From the NCBI GenBank assembly GCA_016179685.1, contig JACPCR010000084.1:1-55816 (forward strand): a stretch of 55,816 nucleotides of DNA. Reading direction: 5' to 3'. Within the stretch, counting starts at the first letter, position 1; each line of letters begins with the position of its first letter. A program made the translations under genes and the position numbers. This document shows positions 18,907 to 27,807 of this stretch, piece by piece. Below the pieces are notes generated by a model that saw only the letters and a list, made by a program, of their open reading frames with translations, made no database searches and was not told the DNA's origin. This stretch comes from Planctomycetota bacterium. GTDB lineage: Bacteria > Planctomycetota > PUPC01 > JACPCR01.

Positions 18907-19620
18907 ATGGAGCGCTCACACTTCGTTTCATCCGCTTCGGATTCGACAGGCCGGCGAAGCCGCATCGGCCGCAGCGGCTTCAGTGCCACCGAGCTTCTCG
19001 TGGTCATCGGGATCATCATCCTCCTCGCCGCCATCGGCATTCCCGCCATGCTCGCGCTTCGGGACAACCAGAAGGCGAGGCAGGCCCAGGCGGAGATTCA
19101 GATCGTCGTCGCGGCCCTGCAGGACTTCAAAACGGATTTTGGAGACTTCCCCAATCTGGCGCTGCTCCAGGCCAAGCTCTTCGAGAAAGCCTCCTCTCTT
19201 CCCTTGCCCGCAGGCATCAATCTTGGCAACGAAGTCCTCGTGGCCTGCCTGGTCACCCACCTCCCTGCCCTCTACGAGACCAACGGTTACCTGCCTGCGT
19301 CCCTCGTCGGGTCCGAGGGCGAAAAACTCGTGGACCTCGACGGTGACGGTTTCAGAGAGCTGGCGGACCCCTGGACAAGGCCCTACATTTACTTTCATCA
19401 CAGCGACTACCATTCGTCCATCACCTGCGATTACTCTACCCGCCTCAACGCCGATCAGCGCTCTACCGCCCAGGCCCGTGCCGACAGCCAGGGCGCCTAT
19501 GACCAGCTCACGTCGTTCCAATTCTGGTCCTGCGGCATCAATCAGGAGAACGATACGAATTGCAGCACGACCTCCCGGACCGCCGAGGACGATGATCTCC
19601 GGAGCTGGAACATGGATTAG
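18907..19620 (+). CDS. GspG-like type II pseudopilin
   Basis: 237 residues from ATG 18907; the frame is open upstream but lacks pilin features. The prepilin leader ends RIGRSG, followed by mature FSATELLVVIGIIILLAAIG with Glu at +5, so prepilin peptidase cleavage after Gly is expected. The C-terminal part has GspG-like length and LVDLDGDGFRELADPWTRPY, an Asp-rich loop that in GspG binds calcium. It is the first of five pseudopilin-like genes, which suggests a dedicated secretion pseudopilus. No GspD, E or F is in the window. Confidence 0.82.
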   Translation: MERSHFVSSASDSTGRRSRIGRSGFSATELLVVIGIIILLAAIGIPAMLALRDNQKARQAQAEIQIVVAALQDFKTDFGDFPNLALLQAKLFEKASSLPLPAGINLGNEVLVACLVTHLPALYETNGYLPASLVGSEGEKLVDLDGDGFRELADPWTRPYIYFHHSDYHSSITCDYSTRLNADQRSTAQARADSQGAYDQLTSFQFWSCGINQENDTNCSTTSRTAEDDDLRSWNMD

Positions 19621-19708
19621 CGATGTCCCATCCTTTTCACATTCTTGGAATGTCAACCTCCGGGTATCGACCGGTTTGCACTCCAAGGACCCGGATTCTG
19701 GATGCTGG

Positions 19709-19783
19709 GTCCCCTGTCCCTGGTCCCTGGTCCCTCGTCCCCTGTCCCTGGTCCCTCGTTCCTCGTTCCTCGTCCCTCGTCCT
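19709..19783. repeat. Degenerate tandem CCCTGGTCC / CCTCGTCC repeat
   Basis: Repeated 7-8-nt units of the form CCCTGGTCCCTCGTCC precede the next pilin-like gene. A further set, AGGTTACTCGTCCC, lies at 19877-19910. A related purine-strand version (GGGGACAAGCGGACCAGGGA) occurs near 30027. The tract is open in one frame but looks non-coding. Confidence 0.6.
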
Positions 19784-19850
19784 CTATTCACGCCCACATC
19801 CCCACACCCACGCACCCGCACACCTCTTCACCCCCGGCGTCCGGTGTCCG

Positions 19851-21197
19851 GTGTCCGGTGTCAGCCGCTTTGTCTCAGGTTACTCGTCCCAGGTTACTCG
19901 TCCCAGGTTCCTCGCCCCTCGCCATGCCGCGCTCACCCTCGTCGAGCTTCTGGTGACCATTTCCATCGCCTCGATTCTCTTGAGCCTGAGTGTTGGCGGC
20001 TACCTGATGATGAACAAGACGCTCGCCTATAACGCCGCCGGCACCCTCGTCCAGGGGAAAATCCTCGGCGCTCGCAATCTCGCCATCCATGATCATGCCA
20101 GCGCCTACGTGACCCTTGACGCCCAGAAGAATCGTATCCAGACCTTTGGCCGGACCGCTGCGGGCTTCTGGCATTTCGATGACGGCGACCTCGGCGCGAC
20201 GGTGAATGTCACCGCCGGCTCGTCCCGCCAGGTCGGCTACCTCAAGAATGGCCAGGGCGGCGCCTGTTTCAGCGTCCTGGTCACGGGCCGATACGGCGTC
20301 GCCATCTCCTTTCCAGGCCCCTCGGTGTCGGACGACCAGAAACGCTACGTGGAATGTGGAAGCGGCCCCGTCTATGTGCCCGCCTACCAGGCCCGTGAGG
20401 GTGTCACCCTCGAGGCCTGGGTCTTCCCTGAAGACGATCCGGGCGGCAGTCCCCTCCCCAACGGCGCCCTTCTCCCCGTTGTCTGCAAGATCGGCGCTAA
20501 TGTAGCGGACCAGGACTTCGCTCCTTACGCCATCTTTCTCGAATACAGCGAGGCAGAAAAACGCTTCAAAGCCGGAGCTCTTGTCACCCTACAGACCCGC
20601 GAGGTAAGGGAAGTGGCCACGCCTACCGCCCTAGTCCGGCCCGATACCTGGTCCCACCTCTCCATGACCTATACGAACGGCGGAGGTGGACTCCGGCTCT
20701 TCGTCAATGGCATCCTTCGTGCCGAGACGGGCACTGGCGTCACGGGCCCACTCTTGCTGAACAACCAACCTGTCCAGATTGCCCACACGGAATATATGAG
20801 GCGGGCGGGCGCCGGGCCAACCAGCGGCTTCTTCGCCGGCGTCATCGACGAGGTGATCCTCGGCCTCTACCAGACCAGCGCGCCCGAAACCATCCCCGAA
20901 AAGGTCACCGTCGTCGTCGTCAATCCCGCCAGCATGGACGCCGAATTGGGCCCCTATCGTTTCTACTTCGATGCCCGAGGCTACCTCGACCGGCAGTTCC
21001 ATTCGACCCTGCCGGAGATTCTCCTGCTTTCTCCGCTCATCTCCTGGGAGCCCGAGCCCCATCGTCTTTACGAAAGCGCCGCGGAGCTTGGGGGCTTCCG
21101 AGCCCGATACCTCCAGATGGAATCCCAGCGCCAATCACTGGCCGAAGGCAACCGCGTCCATCGCCTGAAGTTCACGTGGGCCGGCACGGTGGAGTAG
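19851..21197 (+). CDS. Pseudopilin with LamG/concanavalin-like domain
   Basis: About 448 residues from GTG 19851; ATG 19623 is an alternative but would translate the tandem-repeat tract. A prepilin-type segment LTLVELLVTISIASILLSLS (Glu at +5, Ala at -1) is followed by a pilin-like stem (NAAGTLVQGKILGARNLAIH). A LamG-like jelly roll spans about residues 170-350 (VTLEAWVFPEDD, WSHLSMTYTNGGGGLRLFVNG). The protein resembles a GspH-like minor pseudopilin carrying a carbohydrate- or protein-binding module, presumably displayed at the pseudopilus or cell surface. Confidence 0.75.
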   Translation: MSGVSRFVSGYSSQVTRPRFLAPRHAALTLVELLVTISIASILLSLSVGGYLMMNKTLAYNAAGTLVQGKILGARNLAIHDHASAYVTLDAQKNRIQTFGRTAAGFWHFDDGDLGATVNVTAGSSRQVGYLKNGQGGACFSVLVTGRYGVAISFPGPSVSDDQKRYVECGSGPVYVPAYQAREGVTLEAWVFPEDDPGGSPLPNGALLPVVCKIGANVADQDFAPYAIFLEYSEAEKRFKAGALVTLQTREVREVATPTALVRPDTWSHLSMTYTNGGGGLRLFVNGILRAETGTGVTGPLLLNNQPVQIAHTEYMRRAGAGPTSGFFAGVIDEVILGLYQTSAPETIPEKVTVVVVNPASMDAELGPYRFYFDARGYLDRQFHSTLPEILLLSPLISWEPEPHRLYESAAELGGFRARYLQMESQRQSLAEGNRVHRLKFTWAGTVE

Positions 21198-21378
21198 TAG
21201 GCAGGAGCAACCGGGTATCAGTCATCCATCACTCAAGTTGACTTACGCTTGCCTAACAACTCTTAAGTTCTTAAATATTAGATACTTATGAATCGAGAGT
21301 TCAGAGCAATCATCGGGCGAGGAAGACTGCAACTTTCTTGTCTATAAATACTTATGTGAAAAGTCAATCAAGTAGTGC

Positions 21379-21406
21379 AGTCATCAGTCATCAGTCATCA
21401 GTCATC
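21379..21406. repeat. Four tandem copies of AGTCATC in AT-rich gap
   Basis: Seven-nt units (AGTCATC x4) lie in the 257-nt gap 21198-21454, which is noticeably AT-richer than its flanks. I see no other gene or promoter there. The tract directly precedes the four-helix-protein-like N-terminus of the next gene and probably travelled with it. Confidence 0.75.
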
Positions 21407-21454
21407 ACAAGTTTCAAAACTCACATGAACAATGACGAATGAGGGTGAAGGGCG

Positions 21455-24400
21455 ATGGGAAACTTAAGTCATGCAAGGGGCTTCAAGGACTTGGTCGTCT
21501 ATCAGAAGGCCAGAGAGGTCAGTCGAGAGATTTTCGAAATCTCAAAGACCCTTCCAAGAGAAGAGATTTATTCCCTCACCGACCAGTTGCGCCGTGCATC
21601 ACGTTCGATGGGTGGCCAGATGGCTGAAGCATCCCCTTCTGACCGTCCGCGCGCACGCCGCCGAGCCTTCGCCATCCTGACGGTCGTGCTGATCCTATTC
21701 GGCATGGCGGTGATCGGCATGCCGTTCCTGCTCACCATGCGCATCCAGAACCAGGCGAGCCAGAACCAGCTTGCGCAGGTCCAGGCCAGGTATTCCGCCG
21801 CGGCGGCCGCCCATCATGCCATGGCCGTCCTCGTGCGGACATTGGAGACCTACGAGGCGACGCGAGAAGCAAGGCCATTCGCCACCCCCACGGTGGACAC
21901 CGCCAGCGAGCTGGAGGTCTCCCTCACCGAGCTGGGCATCCCCTTCGGCATCAACCCACGGGGTCTCATGGCCAGCGTCAGCATCCAGGACGAGCAGGGC
22001 AAGATCAACATCAACACGGCCCCTGCGCTTCTTCTGGAGAACATCTGCCGCCAGGCGGAATGCTCGAATCCCGCCCTGCTCGCCCAAGCCACCGTGTTCT
22101 TCCGCACACGTTTTCACCAATTCCGGACCCTCGGTGAGTTGCGGTTATGCGCCGACATCGATCTGCCGGCAGGGAAGCGCTCGACCGTCACCTCGGACGA
22201 GCTGGAGCGTCTAAGGTCGCTCTGCACGGTGCACTCGGTCCGGGAGTTCAACCGGCCCGGCGCGCGGCATCCGGTCAACGTCAACACGGCAGCCCGTGAC
22301 GTTCTGATCGCGCTCTTTCGGGGCCTCAGCGTCCGCGACTCCCTGATACCCGAGGTGATTCTTGCCGTCCGGGCGGATGGCCAGCCGAACACGGGCAATG
22401 GCGTCCTTTCTGAACTGTCCTTCCCCGCCGGTTTTGGTGGTCCTACATGGACGCTGGAATGCACCGCGATCACCGGCGGCAACATCACCTTCAGCGTCTC
22501 CAACGGGACGACCGAGGTCTTTAAGGCCTATACCTTCACACCTGCGTCGAGTCCACTCTACCTGTCCGATGGCGCGGAAATCTCTTTCCGGATCACGGAC
22601 GGGAGCGTGGATTTCGCCGCGGGTGATCGCTTCATCATCGACGTGAACGAATCGGGCACGGCCGTCACGCAGGCGGCGTCGGAAAAGGTCGCAGACCGCA
22701 TCCGAGCGGCCACAACGCTCGCCGCGGCCGCCTCGCCCGGGGACGGCCAGCTCCGGCTGACCCGGTCCTCCCACCTGCCGAAGGAGGGATGGGTGAACCT
22801 GGAGGGCGACCTGGTGCAGTTCACGGACAACGATCAGGCGGGCCTGCTCACCGTATCGAGCACGGATGCGGCCTCCGAGGCCGGCGTTGCCCTGGCCCAT
22901 GCTGCGGGCGCGGCCGCCACCCTCGTCCTCACCAACTGGTCGGACCTCGATGTCCTGTTGCAGGAAGCGCAGGCGGCAGGCGATCTTGGGCCCGACGAGC
23001 GAGAGGCCATCTACCTCAACGCGGTCAATCCGGAAGGCCGCTTCGTCGCCCGATCGACGGCGGGCATGGTCTTCCATTCCGGCGACACCTATACGGCGGA
23101 AGCCGCGGGCATCCTCAACAGCCCCGAGGGCGAGGAGATCGGCAAGGTCCTGGCCCGGCGTGTTCTCCAGCCTTCCCAGTCCGGCGAGTCCGCCTGGGAA
23201 ACGGCCAGCCAGACCGCTTTCCTCGCCTTGATTCAGCAAAATCAGCGGGCCGGGCTGATCACGCATTCGAGCCCGGCCTCCCTCCACGACCAGCCGGACG
23301 TCAGCCACCATGATCGGGGCATCCTCGTCTCCTCCGGGCCCGACGGCGGAGACGAGGAGATCGATGTTTCCAGCGCCACCCCGTTTCGCGTCGGGCAGCG
23401 CATCGAGATTTCCGGCGAGGTCTCCGGCGTTTTCCACCAGGAGCCGGCCACGGTCATCCGGGTCGATCGCACGGCCCGGAAGCTCTACCTCGACCGTCCT
23501 CTCGTCCACAGCTACCCGGATTCGGCCCGTGTGGGGCCTGCGGGCGCGGTCGCGCTCGAGCCGTCGAGGGTCGTGACGGACGCCGCCACGGACACCGCGG
23601 CCCAGCACTTCGACGGCGGGTGGTCGGCCGATTTCACGAACCTCGAGACCAACCCGGGGACCGGCACGAAGGTGAAGAATGCGGGCAGCATCGACACCGC
23701 GGCCAGCGACGCCAACGTCGGCGTCGAAGGCCTCTACGTCGGGCCCGAGGACGTCCAGGGCGCTCAGGGCGGCATCGCCTACCGGGCCGACGACGGCAAC
23801 ATCGCCACCTCGATGGATGCTTACGGGCTCTCCGTCCACCCCGGCCAGATCGAATTCTGGTTCAAGCCCTACTGGGGCACATCCCTTTCCAATGACTTCC
23901 ACCTCCTCGACATGGCCTCCGACGAGTATCAGAACCGCCTTTCGCTCAAGGTGAGCGCGAACAGCGTCGCCATCGGCGAGCCCCACCTCGTCCTGCGCAT
24001 CACGGACGGCGTCGTCCGCGACGCGGACGTCAACGACGTCGACGAAGCCCACATCTCCGAAATCCGCGTCCCGATCACCCTGAATCCGAGCCATCCCGAC
24101 AGCACCAAGCGGCTTCTCGAGAGCGGCGTCTGGCATCACGTCCGCATGGTCTGGAAGGGCACTTACTACGGGCAACTGGCGCTTTTCCTCGACGGACGCC
24201 TCGTCGGTTCCTACTGGCCCGCCGCCTCGCTGGCGGGTGACATTCCCAGCGAGGACCCCGCGGTCGGCTTCACCGCCGCCACCGACGCGTTGACTCCCCG
24301 CACGAGCGAGTATCCGCCGGAGTTCAACAGCACCGCTACGGGCACCAAGGTCATGGGCGGCGAGATCGTCGAGCACGACCCCGCGGCCGCCTCATCCTTC

Positions 24401-27400
24401 ACGGTCCCCATCGGCTCGCGGCAGAAACGCCGGACCGTCGCCCGCTCACACTCGGCCGGTGAGCCCGTCACCCTCTTCGGCTACGTCTACAACATCGAGC
24501 AGTATTACTGGTATTCCTTCGTTTATTTTCCCACGGGGCACGTCATGCTCGGCTCGCCCCCCGAGTATTCCGCCCTGGCGCACAACCTCTCTGCGCCCGG
24601 CAAGGAACCTGGCGGCACGGTCCGCCTCCAGGACCCCAACGAATTCAATCCGAACCGATTCGTCGGCGAGTGGGTGGACGACGGCGGGCCGGATTCCTTC
24701 TTGAACTTCACCGCGGACGGCAAACTGGCGGAGACCGCGGAGGTCGTGCCTTACGTGCTGGCGTCCGGCGTCGATGACTTCCCCTCTTCCGGTTTTGTGC
24801 TCCTCTTCCACGATGAGGGAGGCGGCAACACCACGGTCGAACGCGTCTTCTATGACCGCGTCGAAAAAAACAAAAGCCTCAAGGTCAAGGTCGAAGTCAC
24901 CGCCGAAGGCCAGCCGCCCGTGGTCGAGAACCGTACGCTTTCCCTCGACGTCCTGCACGTCTGGGGCGGCCCCCCCGGCCAGGAGACGCCGCAGTTGCCC
25001 CAGGGCCGAGGCAACCTGGGCAGCGATCCTCCCAAGACCTACCAGCATGGCGACGCGGTCAGCCTCATCTCCGTCCAGCTCCGGAGCGACGCCGACTTGC
25101 CCGGCAACACCCATTACGCCCGCGGTTACTACCGGCCCAAGGACACCAACGTTCCACAGTCCTGGCTCGACGCCGGCTTCACCGCCGACGATTGGCTCAA
25201 CGGGCCCGGGAGGGAACAGAGCGGGCTCGCCTTCGTCGCCCTGGGCGACAGGAGCGTCGGCGGCGTCTACGAGTGGATCGCCTACACCTGGCCCACCGTC
25301 GGACCGGAGAGCACGCCGCAATCCGGCGACGACACGGCCCGCCGCCTCGTCGTGGACCCCGATTCCGGCGGCACGGTCGAGAAACATTACCTTGTCGGCA
25401 TCCTCGGACTCGGACGGCAGCAGGCGGGCACGACGGGCGGCGCCTTCGCCGGATCGCCCGCCCCGCCGGACCTCGCCACGGTCGTTTTCCCGGTACTCAC
25501 CTCGAGCGACTCCCGCATCGGCGTCAACGATCGCGTCACCCTCCGGGACGACGACGGCAACCAGGAGGAAAAGGTCATCCTGCACGCCAGCAGCAACGGC
25601 AGCCTGTTCACCCTCGCCTCCAAGGAGACGCCTACCGTCCCCGCCTTCGTCAGCCAGAGGTACGACTACGCCAAGAACCCGCGTCTTCTCAAGTTCCCCA
25701 CGGGCCGCCGGCCCGAGCTGCCCAGCACCAACCTCTGGATCGGCTGCTCCGCCCCTATCGGCACGAATAACCCGAAGGACCCCGCCCAGGCGGTCTTCGA
25801 CGAAATCCGCATCCGGCGGACGTCCCTCGAGAACCAGAGCCTGCATTCCGTGCTGCTCTACAGCGGCGGCGAGCCGCCCGCCGCCAAGCGCGTGGCCGAT
25901 GCGGCCCGCATGGCCACTCCCATCGGCCCGGACCTCCTTCCGCCTTTCGGCGTCCGCGTCGGCAACCTCGCCCAGTTCCTCGATCGCGACCAGGTCTACC
26001 CCACGGACGATAGCGTGGCCGGCCGGTGGTTCACGGCCCTCGGCATCGCACCGGACACCAAGCTGCCCGCCTGGATGTGGCTTTCCAACAGCAGCCAGAG
26101 CTGGCCGCGCTTCGGCTACCTCAAGGTCGATGACGAGGCCCTCTTCTATCAGATGCTCTACTGGCATCCCGACGGCGGGGCCGTTGCCAACGTCTCCATC
26201 AGCGATTCCATCCCCGAGGGCAACCCCTCGGGCATCATCGATATCCAGGTCGATTCCACCGAGGGCTTCGCCGAAGCGGGCTACGCCATCATCGAGTTCA
26301 TGGTCCGCAACACGAGTTACTGGACGGGCGCGGACCCGTGGATGCGCAACCCTGATGGTGGCTCGAACGCAGCCGAGGAGAATCCCGGCTACCTCGGCAA
26401 GCGCTGGGACGGGCTGCTCACGCTCTACGACCATCCCTACTGCGGCCCCCACTCGAATTGCGGGTACTACCATCCGCATCATGCCCCGCGCTACGAGGTC
26501 GTCTTCTACGCCTCCAAGACTTCCACGGCCTTCCAGGGCGTCCAGCGAGGCATCCTGGACAGCATCCCTTACCCCGTCGTCGGGCCCGGCAACAGCCTTT
26601 TCGACTGGAGCGAAAGCGGCCCGCCGGCCACCTTCAGCCAGGGCATCACCTCTTCCGCCGGGAAGCCGCCGCGCGCGGCGGGACTGGCCGGGAATTCCTT
26701 CCTGCGCGTCCGGCCGCTCCAGGGCGTCGAGCTCGAAATCCTCCAGCGTGGCGCCCTCGGCACGGCACGCCGGCAGCACGTCGTCGGCAGCACCCTCATG
26801 CCCCTCGAAGGCATCCCGAACGTCCTCCTCACCGGGCCCCTCCAGCCGAACGGCATCCTTCCCGCCTATTCCAGGGCCCTCGCAGATTCCAATAACCTCT
26901 CCGACGAAAGACTCTTCCCCGAACGCGGCATGCTCGAACTGCCTACCGGCGAGGTCGTCGGATACTCCGCACGCAGCGCCTCCGCCTTCGGCGGCGTCCA
27001 TGTGCTGCGGGAACGCTATGGCACGGCCGCCCTCGTCTCCAACGAACAGGACTACATCACCACCCTCCCGCTCGTTGTGAACCTCGACACCGACCCCACC
27101 CCGGACCTGTTCCCGGACAACGTCCCGGCCGCGGTCAATGGCAGCCCCTACGTCGCCCGTCTCCTTCCTCACCGCTACTTCGACGGCTTACCCAGGGCGA
27201 TCACGGTTGCGGGCAGCTCGGCCGTTGCCAGGACCGATTACGACGCGCCGGGCACGGTCTTCCTCGCCACGGGCCGCACCGTGCCCGGCGCCGTCTGGAA
27301 AAGCCTCTCGTGGTCCGAAGGCCTGCCCGCGCCCGCCAGCTCCTCCGAGAAGTTCAAGACCCACGTCGTCGCCCGCATCGGCGGTGTCAGCGCGCCCGGA

Positions 27401-27712
27401 TGGGACGCCGACCCCGCCGCCAGCGCCACCGATGGCCTCTTCCACTTCACCAGCGAGGCCGACCCCGACCCGGGCGACGCCCTCGTCGGCCCCTTCTACT
27501 TCACCGCGGACGGGAACGCACCTGACGCGGACGACCCAGGTTATCGCGGGGACGAGATCGAGGTGCGCATCTTCTTCGAGTTCCCCCGGAACGGCTACGT
27601 CTCCGGTAATGAACGGAGCAATGACTGGAAGAAAACGCCCTACTTCGACCGCCTCAAACTGACCTATGAGGCCGCCGGACGCGTCTTGCAGCAGGAGGAC
27701 ATGGCCTTCTAA
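21455..27712 (+). CDS. Giant GspK-like protein with N-terminal half of a 23S rRNA IVS four-helix protein
   Basis: 2085 residues, far longer than GspK (about 300-350). Residues 10-55 (FKDLVVYQKAREVSREIFEI, then LTDQLRRASRS) match the start of the 23S rRNA-intervening-sequence/S23 four-helix bundle family but stop after about two helices. The sequence then runs into RRRAFAILTVVLILFGMAVI, a GspK-type leader and membrane helix. Helix-hairpin-helix-like GspK segments follow (GKININTAPALLLENI, VNVNTAARDVLIALF). A LamG-like region lies near residues 750-930 and long low-similarity beta-rich sequence extends to the end. ATG 21455 has GAAGGGCG upstream. An internal ATG at 21620 (MAEASPSDRPRARRR) may be the ancestral pilin start. 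Confidence 0.78.
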   Translation: MGNLSHARGFKDLVVYQKAREVSREIFEISKTLPREEIYSLTDQLRRASRSMGGQMAEASPSDRPRARRRAFAILTVVLILFGMAVIGMPFLLTMRIQNQASQNQLAQVQARYSAAAAAHHAMAVLVRTLETYEATREARPFATPTVDTASELEVSLTELGIPFGINPRGLMASVSIQDEQGKININTAPALLLENICRQAECSNPALLAQATVFFRTRFHQFRTLGELRLCADIDLPAGKRSTVTSDELERLRSLCTVHSVREFNRPGARHPVNVNTAARDVLIALFRGLSVRDSLIPEVILAVRADGQPNTGNGVLSELSFPAGFGGPTWTLECTAITGGNITFSVSNGTTEVFKAYTFTPASSPLYLSDGAEISFRITDGSVDFAAGDRFIIDVNESGTAVTQAASEKVADRIRAATTLAAAASPGDGQLRLTRSSHLPKEGWVNLEGDLVQFTDNDQAGLLTVSSTDAASEAGVALAHAAGAAATLVLTNWSDLDVLLQEAQAAGDLGPDEREAIYLNAVNPEGRFVARSTAGMVFHSGDTYTAEAAGILNSPEGEEIGKVLARRVLQPSQSGESAWETASQTAFLALIQQNQRAGLITHSSPASLHDQPDVSHHDRGILVSSGPDGGDEEIDVSSATPFRVGQRIEISGEVSGVFHQEPATVIRVDRTARKLYLDRPLVHSYPDSARVGPAGAVALEPSRVVTDAATDTAAQHFDGGWSADFTNLETNPGTGTKVKNAGSIDTAASDANVGVEGLYVGPEDVQGAQGGIAYRADDGNIATSMDAYGLSVHPGQIEFWFKPYWGTSLSNDFHLLDMASDEYQNRLSLKVSANSVAIGEPHLVLRITDGVVRDADVNDVDEAHISEIRVPITLNPSHPDSTKRLLESGVWHHVRMVWKGTYYGQLALFLDGRLVGSYWPAASLAGDIPSEDPAVGFTAATDALTPRTSEYPPEFNSTATGTKVMGGEIVEHDPAAASSFTVPIGSRQKRRTVARSHSAGEPVTLFGYVYNIEQYYWYSFVYFPTGHVMLGSPPEYSALAHNLSAPGKEPGGTVRLQDPNEFNPNRFVGEWVDDGGPDSFLNFTADGKLAETAEVVPYVLASGVDDFPSSGFVLLFHDEGGGNTTVERVFYDRVEKNKSLKVKVEVTAEGQPPVVENRTLSLDVLHVWGGPPGQETPQLPQGRGNLGSDPPKTYQHGDAVSLISVQLRSDADLPGNTHYARGYYRPKDTNVPQSWLDAGFTADDWLNGPGREQSGLAFVALGDRSVGGVYEWIAYTWPTVGPESTPQSGDDTARRLVVDPDSGGTVEKHYLVGILGLGRQQAGTTGGAFAGSPAPPDLATVVFPVLTSSDSRIGVNDRVTLRDDDGNQEEKVILHASSNGSLFTLASKETPTVPAFVSQRYDYAKNPRLLKFPTGRRPELPSTNLWIGCSAPIGTNNPKDPAQAVFDEIRIRRTSLENQSLHSVLLYSGGEPPAAKRVADAARMATPIGPDLLPPFGVRVGNLAQFLDRDQVYPTDDSVAGRWFTALGIAPDTKLPAWMWLSNSSQSWPRFGYLKVDDEALFYQMLYWHPDGGAVANVSISDSIPEGNPSGIIDIQVDSTEGFAEAGYAIIEFMVRNTSYWTGADPWMRNPDGGSNAAEENPGYLGKRWDGLLTLYDHPYCGPHSNCGYYHPHHAPRYEVVFYASKTSTAFQGVQRGILDSIPYPVVGPGNSLFDWSESGPPATFSQGITSSAGKPPRAAGLAGNSFLRVRPLQGVELEILQRGALGTARRQHVVGSTLMPLEGIPNVLLTGPLQPNGILPAYSRALADSNNLSDERLFPERGMLELPTGEVVGYSARSASAFGGVHVLRERYGTAALVSNEQDYITTLPLVVNLDTDPTPDLFPDNVPAAVNGSPYVARLLPHRYFDGLPRAITVAGSSAVARTDYDAPGTVFLATGRTVPGAVWKSLSWSEGLPAPASSSEKFKTHVVARIGGVSAPGWDADPAASATDGLFHFTSEADPDPGDALVGPFYFTADGNAPDADDPGYRGDEIEVRIFFEFPRNGYVSGNERSNDWKKTPYFDRLKLTYEAAGRVLQQEDMAF

Positions 27713-27732
27713 GGGGCTGACTGCCCTTCGAA

Positions 27733-27770
27733 AATCGGGCGGATCGGACGGATTCGTCCGATCCGCCCGA
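27733..27770. repeat. 17-bp perfect hairpin between GspK-like and GspJ-like genes
   Basis: ATCGGGCGGATCGGACG pairs with its exact complement around GATT. A third partial copy, CCGCCCGATT, and a T-rich tail (CTTTCTTCTT) follow. It could be an intrinsic terminator or a processing hairpin inside the pseudopilin operon. Confidence 0.7.
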
Positions 27771-27807
27771 TCCGCCCGATTCTTTCTTCTTCCTCCACGT
27801 TGAATTC

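Noticed and set aside
21379..21406. CRISPR-like short tandem repeat
   Set aside because: Units are 7 nt with no spacers.
24446..27172. 908-codon open frame on the minus strand
   Set aside because: It is antisense to the GspK-like gene, with Gly/Ala/Arg-rich composition typical of a GC shadow.
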